Translations under genes and position numbers: made by a program
Source: Phorcus lineatus
Lineage: Eukaryota > Mollusca > Gastropoda > Trochida > Trochidae
DNA: 64,000 nucleotides
Assembly: GCA_921293015.1 (NCBI GenBank)
Contig: OV121092.1
Span: forward strand, 33,797,764-33,861,763
Direction: 5' to 3'
In this document: positions 12,001 through 27,000 of the stretch, in pieces
Numbering within the stretch: position 1 is the stretch's first letter
Layout of the letters: each line of letters opens with the position of its first letter
Notes under the pieces: model-generated
What the model was told of the DNA's origin: nothing
The model's database searches: none
Seen by the model: only the letters and a program-made list of their open reading frames with translations

Positions 12001-15000
12001 CGTTTGGTGTATTTCATTTTTTTTTAAATCTTCTCCTTTTGGTAATGATTGATATTTGAGCATTCTTTGTTCTGCTCTGTAGCAAAACTACACTGAAGAT
12101 TCACAGATTCCTTTGCTGAAGGGGATTCTAATTTATAGATTCTGTGGCCCTATGACCCCTAAGCTCCACAGGGGCCACATTCTAAAAATCTATATATCTT
12201 CTCCAGAAGCAAAAGGCCTAGAAAGCTGAAACTAAGGGTACACACTCTTAGCTAATGGGGTTTTTCTAATCTTTAGATTATGTGACTCTGTGACCACTTA
12301 TGTATGATAAATTACAGTAAGCCTGATGAGCTACAGTACCAATGCCTCTGATCTTTCTGGTTGTTTTTCAGTTCATTTTGGTGCTTACAGACAGACAAAT
12401 AATTAATATGACATACTTGTACTGCCTCCTGAAAGCAGAGTTACAAACAGACTAATGTCAATTTTCCTGATGTTACTAATGAAAAATGCTTTTGTTTCAG
12501 ATATGGATTTGTTACGTTTGAGAATCAGGAGGATGCAGAGAGGATTATTAAAAAAGAGGTACTGCTTCAACTAAAAGTTTTTATTCAATTATTGCATTAT
12601 TAATACAGAGGGACACCTTTATTATACCCCAGCTACGACATAGTCCCGGATAAATAGTGCTTCACATGTCCCTCTGTGCGTCCAAAATTGTTTCTGGAGC
12701 ATTACTTGACAACTATAACACATGGAAACTTCAAATTTGTTTTTAATGTTACTTATGGGATGCATATCTACCTTATAGGGTTAGATTTCAGGTTGGCAAT
12801 GATTTTTTAAATTTTGCCCAAAAATGGCAAAATTTGCCAACTTTGTTTCATTGCCGGAGCCTTTCTTGAAAACTAAATGAGTATGACTATGTGAAACTCA
12901 AGGGTTCATAGAGTTTTTTAAGTTTGATTTGTCTTTTAGTGGTTACAACTCCTAGCCTCAAATTTTCTTTGAAATCATGACAACAACAGCAAATACAAGT
13001 TTGATCATGTATATGACCTATAATGACCTTATTTCAATTAATTTGATCCTCATTCATTGTTATCATTGACTACAAATGTATATGAGCTGTGCTCACTTTT
13101 GCCATGTTTGGACACTGGCCATCACATATACATTGTTATTCAACATAAACAGGATGACAAGGATGTACTGACAGAGAATTAGTTACGAGCCTCCAACGTT
13201 TCAAAATGGTATTTGGCCATAAATTTCATTCTTCAGTTTGCATTAATGATATGAATTTTTAATAAGATTCATTAGTGATGTAATACCTAATATAAAAATA
13301 CTAAAAGTATTTATTGCGCAGTTCTGCATATTTTTTGCAAATTCGTATAAATTGGAATTAATACAGCATGGTACATGCCAAACCAGTGATTGGTAATAGA
13401 AAAAACATGATGTGTTATTTGAGATATGTAAATTGTTAAGAGTTCATTGCACTCTGTACAATAACAGGGTTGTAATTGAATTTGTAACCAATACATTTTT
13501 ATACAGATAATTGATCAATTTAGTTTCCCTGATAATTTAGTACTGCTGGCTTTTTGCCTGACATATTGTTTTTTGGCACATCAAGAGGAAACCCCATTTT
13601 TACTTCTATTAATTGTACCATTCAAAGGCAATCTACAGGTTATGATGAATTATCCACAAATTTGTAAAACTCGTACATTAAATCAGATGCTGAATATTTA
13701 CAGTTTTCAAAGGCAACTTAGATAAAAAAAAATTCCACTTAGTTTAAGCCTTCATGCATTGATGCTTAATTATTCACATATCAAGGGGGGCGGGATAGCG
13801 CAGTGGTTAGCGCGTTTGGCTTCGGATCAGGAGGTCCGTGGTTTGAATCCCGCCAGGGGCTCGGCAACTTTGTCTGCAGTAGAGAACTGTTCTACACGCA
13901 GTCAGGTTTGGGTGCAATGCTACACTGAAATTCAGCGCAGTACCACCCATGGTTCGCTAGTTCCAGCCGATGCTCGCAGGTTTCACCGCAATGCTTAGCC
14001 ACTATAGTGTTGCGGGCTTTCTCCCTGCAATAATACTAGCAGCCGCGATATAAGTGAAATGATCTTGAAAGCGGCGTTAAACCCCAACTCACCTCACCTC
14101 ACATATCAAGTTTAAACTGATCTACGCATTAGATCCCATAAACATAAAAAATCTTGTTGCTCGAACTTTTCCTTAACATTTCATGAGTACCATAATGTTC
14201 CTGAGCCGATTGTGTCAGAAAAAAAGCTCATTTGCTCTCACTGACAGTTTCCTCAAGGTTATCCCTGAGAATATTATCAACTGACAATAAAAATTTATGA
14301 GGATGACTTTGTTTAAAATGATTAACTGACTGATCATAAATTACTTCAGAAATGTTGGAAACAGATACAATGAAAAATATTACATTTTTAACCACTAGAC
14401 TTCAGACACATTTGATGTATTAATCATATTTTACACAGTGTGAACATTTGAATCTCATAATATTAATATTTTTTTACATTAGAAGATAGCTGTTACATGA
14501 GAAGCATGTTAATTATTCCTTTGAGACATGAATGTTGTTTCTTACCTAAACATTTACCATTGGCTATGAAAGGAGAGAACATCATTGTTTTAATTATCAG
14601 TTCCTCTTGAATGACAGGAAAAAGAATTTCCATATGAATGAGTTGTAAAAGTCATACCAAACTTGCACACATACAACAAAAAAAAGAAATTTTGGGGGGA
14701 AATATGGAAAATTGCTGTGTATTTTGTGTAGCATGTGAAAAATTTAATTTTAAAAGGTGAAAATATGTTGTGTTTTTTTTGTTTCAGGCAGATAATTTAG
14801 TTTTCAAAGACAGGAAATTGAACATTGGTCCAGCAATTCGGAAGCAGGTAAGTTAATTCTTTTATATTTTGTTTGCATGATCGAAGTTTTTGTTTCGTAT
14901 TGATTAGATATTCACATTAAAGGCCAAACTTCAAAAGGATGTTTAGGTTGTGATGGCAAGTAAATTTGACAGATCTTGTTTTCAGTGGCATCAATTGGTC

Positions 15001-18000
15001 CAAATGATATCTGATGCAAAACGAAAGTTATCTTGTGCTGTGAAAGTCGGAAAATTCTTCATCAATAAAAACTAATTAATTAATTAACTAGTTAATTCTC
15101 CATAAAAGGAACATAAGAAGTTGTGGTGTAATGATACACTGCAATACATTGCATTTGTGCATCATGACACCTTTAATAAGAATTGTGTCGATATGTAATA
15201 TGATTTAGATTCATGATATTTGGTCAGGGCTGCCTAGTTGTACTATTTTGGAGTATTTTGTACACATGACAGTCTTTAATTATGGTTGTACACCAATGTT
15301 GCTAATTGTACACCTATACTGAAAAAACCTTTTATTCATTTGATAGTAATGTTTTTTGAGTAATTGAGTGTTTAGATGCTAAGTACAAAGTTCAATTTGA
15401 ACTGTATATTATAAGTTGACAAAGTGAGAAAAGGGTTAAGAAATGTCAAACCAGAGAATTATATGTTTGAACCCATGGTAAAATACTACCTTCATTGTTT
15501 TTTGTACACATAAAAGTTACAAAATACACCTAAATTACAGTATTTCTACACATTCACCAATTGGAAAGTAGGCAGTTCTGTTTGGTAAGTCGATCTGACT
15601 TTATATTGGCTGACTTTATATTGTCACATCTCTATTCAGCATCAGCAATACATCTTGCTTTTAACATTGTAAGATAGAATAAGGAACAAAGGAAACAACA
15701 GTTCAAATTTCGTCATCTCTCATACAAAACTTGCTAATCATTTGCTGTTGTTTTTTTCTCAGGTGTTGCCAAGAACATATGGTGAGTACAACTTTTTTTC
15801 ATGCACAGTTTTGGTCCTTTTAGAGCATTTCGTGTCCTTTTGATTCTGATAACTTGTTCAACTAAAATCTAATATTTGTCCGTGAACATATTTTATGAAC
15901 ATCCTCCATTTATCGATAAGGAACTTGCAGATTTGGATATTCTTTCATGAATAAGGTCTGTCCTGCTTTTGATTATTAAAATGGTGAATACTTAAACAAG
16001 TTAACTGATAAATGGATGTCTGTTCACTTATGGCAGGAATGAAATTCAAATGCATGTTATTTAGCGCACTTCAAAGATAACGAATTTATGCCTGCTGTTT
16101 GCTATGCAATTAGTTCATTTAGGTATTATATTTTGTGCATTTGAATTTCAAATCAAATTTTACTTTTTGCAGTCGCATGTTTTAATATCCATCCCTCAAG
16201 GCAGAGAGGCATTTCATGTTTAGATTGTTACGCAAGCATAAATATCCGGCAGTATGATTTAGTTGAGAGCCAATCACACTAAAGCAGACTGGAAAGTATA
16301 ATAACTTCAAAGTCTGACCAAAAGCAATGTTTACTTAGTTTATTTACTTTCATTTTTGATAAGGTTTCATGATTTCATACTACGTAATCATTACGTCATT
16401 TACATCAAATGATTGTTAAAAAATGCAGTCTATGACTTACTCACTAGGTTTTTTTTTACCTTTCGATTTGTATTTGAGACGAGATAAAACCATTATTGAT
16501 TGGTGACTTGGTCAATACTGCTCTATTTTATATTAACCTCATTGATCAACAAATAAGTCGAGTTGGATAAGATGAATTAGTTAATTAAATAGGATTAAGT
16601 GATGAATAGATAATAGCAACAATGTTTTATTACAGGCCAGCAGTCTTTTGGAAGCTACGACATTTTCTTTTTTTTAAATTAATCATTTTAACTAAAGCCA
16701 TTTTGGCCCCCAGAAAAACTCAGTGTTCAACTTCATTGCTATACAAATTTCTACTACATTCTGTTGAGTTTCTAATGAATATTGAATAGTGTGTCAAATG
16801 TTAGAACCCAGTTATCATTTATGCACTTTCGAAAGATTGAAAGATTTTTTTAATCCTTTGAATTATACAAGAAAGAAAATTTGAAAGAGCAGAACTCTTC
16901 TTCAAACCAACAGAATGATTTTCTATACAATTATGATAGCCACCTCCCCGTCAGTGAAATACTACGGAAATCATGACAAACCAAATGTTGTTCCTAGATT
17001 GAGTCCTGCTCACCCTTTTGGCTTGGGTGTCCCCCACATTTCGAGAAGTAGGATGTATATGTTACCATTGCAACAGTTCCCATTTGCTCACAATTGGCTC
17101 AATTTACCCACCTAGGAATAACACTGAAAAACCAATTTCCTATTGCCTTACATCAAAGAAGAAAATTCATGGAAGAAATGCCCCTCTGCCAAGGTTCGAA
17201 TGTCCTGAAGTTATTGTAGACTTGCCCTTGTTGTCCATTTTCAGATCCAAATTTAACGCAGGGAACAGTTATGTTCACTAATGGAGTTCCATACACTTAC
17301 CAAAATGGAATGGCAATTTTCCATTCCCCAGACGGTGGTTACCAAATACCTCAGGCCCAGGTGAGACAAACTGCCTACAGTCACAGCATTCCCAGTCCAA
17401 TCATAGTGCAAATGGGATGTTATCTTCCTGTGCTCATGCATTCCATCTGAGGAAATTCTATTTTGTTGGTACATAACCAGGTATTGCAATCAAGAATCAA
17501 GATAATGAGATTTAAATTTTTGAGAATGTTTGATTTTTTTTCTTCAATTAAAAATGGAACTGTACTTTTATCATTGTTTCCTAAGTTCAGTGAACATATT
17601 AAAATGTTAAACATTCCCCTTACAACAAGAAATAATTGTTTGTTCTCATTGTAAAATACAGTACCACCCATGGTTCGCGTTTCTTCAAACTGATGCACAG
17701 CCACAATAGTGTTGCGGGCTTTCTCCTTGCAATGATGCATATTACTTGCAGCTGTGCGTTCAGTGAAATGCTTATATAGTGTGTTAAATTCCACATCACT
17801 TCACTTTATCTCATTGTAAAATAAAAATTAATTTTCTTGTGAAATGAGAAGTAAGACATTCTATTAAGTATTACCTCTAAACTTCTTTGATAAAATCGTC
17901 AGAGAAACATAGCACGTGTTGCTTTCACTTTTCTGATGTTATTGTGTAATCAACAATTTCACTCTTTTCATCTGAAAAAGGAACTGCTAGTACCCCTTCC

Positions 18001-21000
18001 TGATCTCTATTGAATCAAAAGCCAGGTTCACAAATTTGGCACATCATTTTCCCATTTCAACGTAACCATAGACCTCCAAAAATTGTATCTGTGTGCCAAA
18101 ATCAGCGAGTGCCAATCACAATATTCTACTATATAACATGTACAGTCTAGTAAAGTTTTAAGGTTTCAAATGCCATATCTAAAGAAATGCCTTTTTATTT
18201 ACCAAGTGAAGATTAAAATGTGTTATCATTTATGATAATTAATGCACAATATTGCAATCAGAAAAGTTTAAACTTGGACATATAGAACTCTTGGAAATAT
18301 ATCTTATATCTATGCTAAAAAGAGGGGCGGGATAGCGCAGTGGTTAGTGCGTTCGGCTTCGGATCAGGAGGTCCGTGGTTCAAATCCCGCCAAGGGGTCG
18401 GCAACTTTGTCTGCAGTATAGATCTGTTCTACACGCAGTCAGGTTTGGGTGCAAAGCTACACTGAAATTCAGCGCAGTACCATCCATGGTTAGCTAGTTC
18501 CAGCCGATGCTCGCAGGTTTCACCGCAATGCATAACCACAGTGGTGTTGCGGGCTTTCTCCCTGCAATAATACTAGCAGCCGCGATATAAGTGAAATAAT
18601 CTTGAAAGCGGCGTTAAACACCAACTCACCTCACCTCACCTATGCTAAAAAGTTAACATTTGACAACATATTCTCAATAAGCACTCAATCAAAATGCAGA
18701 TCCAAATCATTTGCAGAGAACTCTAAACGCTTATTAAATAACAATATGACCATATCTACCTTTACTGCCAAAATGTTGCCTTGCCAAGAAGGGTGCAATG
18801 GGGTTTCCTTAGCTGTAATGAGCACAGAAAGACAATGCTACATTTTCATTTTGATTAGATTGAGCTTTTTATCTTGCAGTTAATCTTTTTATATCACTTG
18901 TTGGTACTCATACTTTATGAATAACCACTGGTTTCACATTCACATTGAGTTTCAAATGCACTGAGTTCATCAATTTGTATTTTATTCTCAAGTGGTGATA
19001 AATTATATTTTTAAGTGAAATGAATTTCTGGATTGTTACACGTTTCTCCTTTAGAATGTTGAAAATTTAACTTTGAGAAAGCTTCAATATGATTGGAATT
19101 TGGATAAATCGATTCATTTTCAAGTTCCCAATAAATAAAAAACTTTCTTTATATGATCCCTTCCAAGTTAAAGAATGGATTGTTATCATTTACATTTCTT
19201 ATTGTTTTGTTTCATTCATACAATTCTGAATTTTATACCTTGAAGAAAAACAATGCTGAATGTAAAACCAATGAAACATGTGAAGCTGATTGAAAATGTG
19301 AAACCAGTGCTGTGCTGTAATCAATTATGGTGATAACTTTAGTTTAATAGAAGATTTTGAGACTTCTTTAGTGTTGGTGTCTTTCAAGTATTTTAGGCAT
19401 GATGTTTCACCCTTTGCCCTTGTTTTTTTCTTCTCTTCAATTTGATTATTATCTCTTGGACTGTTTATTTGCTGTTCCTTGGTCTGAAATTATAAATAGT
19501 CTTTTCCAAAAAAATTTATTAGGAAAGCTATTCTTTCATATAATATTGATTTTGAAAGCATGATCACTCTTTCTTATTGCTTTGTTTTATTTCGAGAGAA
19601 TAGAGATTTAACCACTTGTAATGAAGGACTGAAAACAGACTTGGCAATTGAGCTCTTAGATCGGTAATTTTTGTTGCATTTCTAGTTGATAACAACATCC
19701 AATGTCAAGGTCCAAATTTCCGACCTGATGTTGTTAACTGACTGGTTATTAGTTTACTGGCTTCATTGCAGTACTCAGTTTCGTAGACATATTCGTTGAT
19801 GATTGGAATATTTATTCCCCAAAGTCAGTATCATTGTCCAATCTGTCGAGACATCAAAAGCAGAGGACCTAACACATGTTTTGTATCACAATGACTTGTG
19901 CTAGAAAAATTGTATTGCCCGATTAGATTAATTCATGTCAACTTCATGGTAAACCTTGATTCCAGTAATTCAAAATCTTCTGGGGGAAAAAGTCACATTT
20001 TTTTTCTCATTACTTCTGCTTTTCATAAGGGTCTTAGGGTTCTCATAGTTTTCCTGAGAAGCAAAAGGCCCAGAAAGCTGAATTTTCTGTACACTCTTTT
20101 GCTGATGTGGATTCTAATTTATATATTTGGTGACTGGGTTATCCCTGATAAGGGCGACAGAGGCAACACCCTAAAAACTGTTTTCTTCTCTGAGACTTCT
20201 TTTTCCCGAAAAAAGAATAGGCCTAGAAAACTGAAATCCTGTGTACAGACTCCTAAGCTCACGAGGAATTTAATAAATGGATTTTGTGATCCTATGACCA
20301 TTTATTAAATGAATTAAAGATAGCCTGATGAGCTACAGAGAGAATGACTCTTTTCCCAATTTTTATCATTATTTTCTAAAAATATATAAAATAAAAAAAA
20401 TAATTTTTGGCTGGTTTCTCTTCAGAAGAATCCATAAATGTCAGTCCAATGACTTCCCACTTTATCAAATGACTTAACAAAAACATGCTTGACTTAAGAC
20501 TGAGCTCAAAGACGAAGTACCCAAATAATACATAACTTGATAGTTTTTATGCTGAAAACTTGTGTATCCCTTGATGCTGGCAGTCACTGTTAGGTGGATC
20601 CAGAAAACCTTACTTTTACCTCGTTGTATTCTTTTATTTGTGAAGTGAATAAACCTGCCAGTCAATATATTAAAACTTGTCTTAAAACTTTCTTGGGCTT
20701 TTCTTGTTACATGGATAAACACATGTGGGAGATCAGCATTAAAATGAAACAGGTTTGACAGTTTCATCAAAGGATTAGTGAGATATATTGTTTCCATGTG
20801 TGTAATCTTACTTCCGCATGCAAGAAGTATATGAAAATCACTGCTTCCATTTAAAAAAAAAAGTCATGTGTTTCCATTCAATGGTGGAAAAATTGTGCCA
20901 ACAAAGATGGAATGTTGCTTCCTTCGTTTTAAAGATTCTTCAGCTGATCTGGATGAAATAGTGTTGTAAAGATAACTTTGGAAATGGTTTTAATTATTGG

Positions 21001-24000
21001 CGTTGCTTGGCGATCGTTAAAGAAACTTGCTAATGGTTTCACTAGGCAAAACCATTTGTTGGTAACAAAGTTGACCTTTTGTCAAATAACACCCATAGGA
21101 ACACAAGTACTTGCCTTTAAAAGGTATATTGAAATGAAAATAACATACCAAAATAATGTTTGATATTAACATCAGAAAGCAAGCAGCCAACTATGGAAGA
21201 TGATGAGCTGTGGTTTCAGTCTTAATTAAGTTAGATGGGGAATTATTTGATCTATGATCAAGCAACATAGGATAACTCATTGTTAAAAATAAGCATCAAA
21301 TATATGGATAGGGCTAGTGATTTGATAGTTGATAGACCAAAATGGGGAACACTACCCCATCATATCTTCTTGGTATAAACAAATCAAAACTTTAAAGTCT
21401 AAGCTTGAAAATTGAACTAGTCCTCAAATCTCCATTCACACTTATAGCTAATAATTGAAATGAAGATAAAATGAAGTTCTACTAAAGGGTGAGAGAAGTA
21501 CAGCTTGTCAGAAGTTCAGGTCCACAGGCATCGCAATAACAGTTTTTTGTTAGCTCTTGGCTAAATTAACTCTCCTGGTTAATTTTACTCTAATTTATTC
21601 AAAAAGAAAAACGTAATAAATAAATTATGTACTCTTTGTTTCGTCATTTTGATAGGTGCATGGTTATGATTTTGACAATTTGTATTTGTACAGAGCCTCC
21701 AGTGTGCTTCAACCCTTATGACCGCTGCCCAACGAGATCAACTGAAGGTGAGACTAAGTAGGAGAGAGACTTTTGGAGTTTAAAATTTTCCTTTTGAAAG
21801 CACAAGTTCATAAAGGTATCTGCTGAATATTAATAAGTGTCTATAGTAAACTGAATCCCTTAAAATGATAGTAAATAGGATTCACCTCTACAGATATAAA
21901 TCTATGAAATCTATCAAGATTTTGTCAGGGTTTGTAATGCTTTCTGTGAGTGAATTAAATCAACATTAATAATGTATTGTTCCAGTAGATTTACAAGTCT
22001 AGTCTAGTTTGAGGATTAAAAAAAAAAGATGGATTATTTTAATATGCATTTCACAATTTCTCGTTATTGTGTATCCGATGATACCTTTCCAAATGTACAA
22101 GTATTTGATGCAGGACTCTGGTTAGTTTATTAGTGATAGAATATTGTATGGTTTTGGAAGTTAATATTGTATCACCTTTGTTTTTGGGATTGTTATGTTT
22201 TTTTGATTTAGCCAAGTACTTCATCCTCACAAAGAGCAACACCAGGCATTACAATAATCTTACTTATCCATTTCCAGAGATATCTATACCCTTGCTCAGT
22301 AATTCATCCTGGGGAAAAAACTGTATTAATCTGGCTATGTATTTTGGGAGACAGGCACCTGTTGCAAAGGTTTTTATTTGGAATTCAACCACAGTGAAAC
22401 CAAGACTAAGATTAACAGAATTTTGAAACCTCTAATGTTTAAAATAGTGCAACCCCAGCTAAGGAAAAAGGAAGCTAGGGAAAGTGCATTCCTCTGCTCT
22501 CCTGATAATTTGGTTTTGGTTTTTACACAATTTTTAGCTCAGCCACAATTTGTTTCATCATTCCTAGGTATAACATTCATTGTTGATCCAGGAAATATTT
22601 TGCATTGGAACTGACAAACAATATTATGGATTTTTTCATAAGTTTGATCTTTGCAAAATTTGAACTTCCAAAACTGACAATGCTTCCTTGTTCCCCGTAT
22701 GTTACTTTTAAAAGATAATTCAAACATTTTTCTTTAAATTCTAGTAATTTAATCTTTTTGCCCAAATTGAGACAAATTTATTATAAGTTTCTAAGGGAAA
22801 AAAAAAAAGTTCACTGTCAAATACACATAACCTTGCACCTTATTTAGTCAGCTCTGAGTCTCTAATTCAAGCCTTTGTGGTACTTGATTAAAAAAAGGCA
22901 AGATACTTTATCATTTTGGTGATTTTAGAGCAAATCTCTGGTCAAATTCTTTCTAAATCAGTGGTAAACATTTTCTTTTAAAAGTGTCCCTCCAAGCAAA
23001 TGTTCTTCTTATGGGCTAAGTTATGCCAGTTCTTTCCAAAGTACTGTAAATTAACTACTCCTTGTTGAAGTAGCTTCTTTGTGAGAACTTGCTGGGTTTG
23101 AATCTAAAAGAGTTACTCCTTGTTGTTGAGGCCGGATAGTACTGTGGTTAGTGCATTCGGCTTCAGATCAACAGGTCCATGGTCTGTGTCCTGCCAAGGG
23201 CTTTGCAACTTTGTCAGCAGTAGGGAACAATCCTACAGGCAGTAAGGTTTGGATGCAATGCTACACTGATGTTAGGGCAGTTCAACCCATGGTTTGCAAG
23301 TTCAAGCCGATTAACGCAATGCAGGTTCACAATGGTGTTGCGGGTTTTCCCCTGCAAAACTACTAGCAGTCGTGATATAAGTGAGGTACTCTTGAAGGTA
23401 GCTTTAAGCCCAAAGTCAAGTCACCTTTTTGAAGTAGCTTCTTTGTAAAAACTTTGTAGGTTTGAAGCTTAACAAAAAAAAATTTAATTTTCAGCAGCAG
23501 CCCTCTGCGTACACAACTGTGATGGTCCCGCAGACACCAACCATGTACCACGTGGCACCACAGTACTCTCAGTATTCGGCCTACCAACCAGTAAGATGCA
23601 CAATGAAATAAAATCAAAATATGAAATTCTACAAATATCTTTTGCAAATTTTCTCATCTTTTTCAATGCAGTGTTTATAAGCCTTTGATTGAACTAGAAT
23701 ATGCTAGTTAAGATTGTTACGTGTTCAGAATTTACATATGCCACTTTGTTTAAGATAAGTATAACTAGTTGAGTATATTCAACTTGGTTACTTTAACTAG
23801 GAAATGCTTCATTGATTGATAGATGATGAAAATGAACAATTACAATTTGATTTCAACTTTTGTAAAACCATATAGAGATGGCAATCAAGGAATGTTATTA
23901 CACAAATATAAGAATTGGCACAAAATCAAACATGAAAACTGAACTAGTTTCCGGGAAAAAAATTTGAAGAAAAGGAAAAGCTTAGGTTTTAGTCAACTTG

Positions 24001-27000
24001 ACTGAGTAAGTAAATATAAGAAATATTGTCCACCATATTTTCTTCTTGGGAAGTACTATGTTAAATGCAGACCCCTGTATGTGGCAATGTAGGAATAGGC
24101 CTGAAAGTTGCCAGTTTAAAGTATAATTTTGTCACCTATGCAAGATTATAGAAAAACCTTAGTTTCCAGTCCGATCCAAAAGTAATCATGTTCAGGATTG
24201 TACGCAGGGCTCATTTCATACGCTGAAACAACTGGGAACTTTGTTTAGCTTGTTGAAACAATCATTTAACATAATTCAAGAAAACAATTGGTCTGTAAAA
24301 TGTCCCATATTCTGAAGTCCTATTAGCCTTCCATCCACTTGATTGATTTGTATTGAGAAGAGAAGCTGATTTTTCGCTTGCATTCCAGCAAGCAACCCCA
24401 CAATGGACAACTACTGCTGCAGCAGCTGCTGCCGCTCAACAATGGCGTTGGGCACCGCAGGTACAGATTATTCATAAATTTAGTTAGTGAAAGTTATATG
24501 CCCTATGTAAGGGTTAAATTGTCAAGACCAAGGTCAGTCAGTTACTTACCTAATTTCACACTTGACTCCACCCTCAAAACATACAAAGCTTTGTGACTTT
24601 CTCCAAAGAGCTGCTTTGTCAGTTGACTTCGACCACTGAAATTTAATTGCCTGTGACTTTGCCAAATCTTTACCAAATCAAGTGTAGATCTGTGTCATAT
24701 TATAAGCCATATAAGAGACTGATAAGCCTGTACAGAACCTTTGATCGATCATTCTAGGAAATCTGACTGGTTCTAATATTGATCATTTGAAAACAACCCC
24801 CATCCTATATTTCAAAATTTAATCAAATTTTGAGTGACATCACTAAACAATAGTATATGATTGCAAATTTTATATGGCATTGTTTTAGGCTTGCAGTTGC
24901 CTTGGTAGAGTTTCAATTCTAATCCGAATTTCATTCACCAAATTAATGTTTTAATAGAAATATAACTTGCATAAGTTAAATTGACATTCATCCTTCAACC
25001 CCATGCTTCTTTTATAACAGCAAAACCTAACTTCCATGTAGAACACACGATGGCTAAAGCTACTGTATATTTTTAATATCTTGTTTCAGAGCCCTGGCCA
25101 GCCTGCCCTTGCTGCAAACCCAGGTTACGTTTACGCTACGATGCACTCTGCACCTGAGTTGATGTACGCTACTCAACCGCCTCCCCAGGCATATGGATCC
25201 GAACTCACGGACGCTGCTGCCCTGATGGAAGGAGCACCTGTGGAGGTAATCCCAAGTCACTATGCATTGTGATCTTCTTACTCGGTCACCAGCATAGCAG
25301 GGCAATGTCGCTCTTTTGCTGTATGAGGGAAATCACCCAAGTGCCAGGGCTGATTTTGATTGATTGGTTGATGGGTGGAATAAATGGCACAGAACTTGCT
25401 GATGAAATGTGGAGGGGAAGCACCTAACAGTGTCTATGTCTAGCAGCTTGCCATTCCATGATATGTCCGTCTGTCCATTGGTTGTGTGTTGTCCTTGCGA
25501 GTGAGAGAAGCTTTATGCGTTCTTGCAAATATACTTCATTTGTTACGTGAATGTCCTGCCCTGATCATATCTGAAGTTGAATATATTTTGTCAGAAGAGG
25601 AACTACTGAGTGAATCAAGTTGTTATCTTAAGGTACTGTTTTGTATTTCTTCGAAGACCACCTAATTACATCCTTGTTCGTTACTCAGATTGAATAACAT
25701 AAAGATGTTTGAGAACTGAAATTAAAGTCCCTATAAGTGAATTCACTTTCTGTTACTATTAAGAGTTTATTTAATATTTGCAGTTGAATTAAAGGTGACT
25801 TTTATTTTGTTTGAGAATTCAGAAACATATTTGGCTGAAACCTGTTGACTTGTTATGGTAACCTAAACACCCCTATGAACAAAAAGAAAAATTATCATCT
25901 ATAGTTTGGAGAATCTTATTTGTATTTGATTTAGTATTCACAGCATCAAATGTCCTAATGTATTCCAGCTTTTATGATGTGGTAAATCAATTTTTTGTCT
26001 GTTATTGTTTTCCACATTTTGTTATTTCATGGTTTGGTGCTTCCTTACCACTTTGGATTAGGAGATAGCAAGTGTCTGTTAAGTCTTCAGGACTTCGAAT
26101 GCTCATATTCATTGTATGTTTTTAAAAATCATTTGAGTATCTATTTTTTTGCAAATGAAACTATTATATATACACCTGTACTCATATTTTTCTGTTTCTT
26201 TTTTTTTCTTTTCTTTTTTTTTAAATCATGAGAAAAACTATATGCCATTTTTGTTCCTTAATATATGATGAAGATTTTTGCCTGTTTGAATGATCTCGGA
26301 TTCATTTCTCAAAGAGAGAAAAATATTTTCAAAAAGGGAAAATGTACTTGAAAAGGATGCACATAAATATTTCTCATTAATTTGTGATTTTCTTTTGTCA
26401 AAGATGTCTGTATATTATTTTATTATCTGATCTGTTATTTGCGTATATGTGAAGGTTATGTATATATTGCTTAGGAGCATTATAGTCTGCAAGCAGAGAA
26501 TGCAGAAAGGAAGAACGCATATTTACTGCTAATATAAATTTATCGATTATCTGTTTAATGTTTTAACATCTAGAAATCTTCAATTTTAACCTGTTTGTCT
26601 TTGCTACTAACTTGAATTTCTGTTTGCCCATACCTTTGAGCAAAGTGTACTATCTGAATTCTTAAATTAGGATTCTAATTAAATTTTTAATATCAGTCAT
26701 TTGTGAAGATACATCAAGTTTTCTTTTTAGCAGTTGTTCTGTTTAGGCTTATTATTGGCTGGTACAAATTTTAGACACTTTCTCATCTCGAGCCTTTGGC
26801 ATGTACTTTATGCAAACTTATGCTCTTTTGTATGGGATTAAACCGATGCACAATTTTCATACATTATTTCTTAGGTCACCTGTTTAATCAAAGCACAAAT
26901 ACTGGCAGGTTGTAGCTGAAAATACAATACAATGCGTTGAGAAATCATTTGTTCAAAGTACAATAGAAAGGTGTGACTGTCACTACTTTTGAAAAGGTTG

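Noticed and set aside
13759-13998. Frame reading IAQWLARLASDQEVRGLNPARG
   Set aside because: It lies inside the tRNA-type SINE; this kind of peptide is a common by-product of such repeats.
25995-26231. 78-codon frame ending in a Phe run
   Set aside because: Made by a T-rich tract in the last boule intron.
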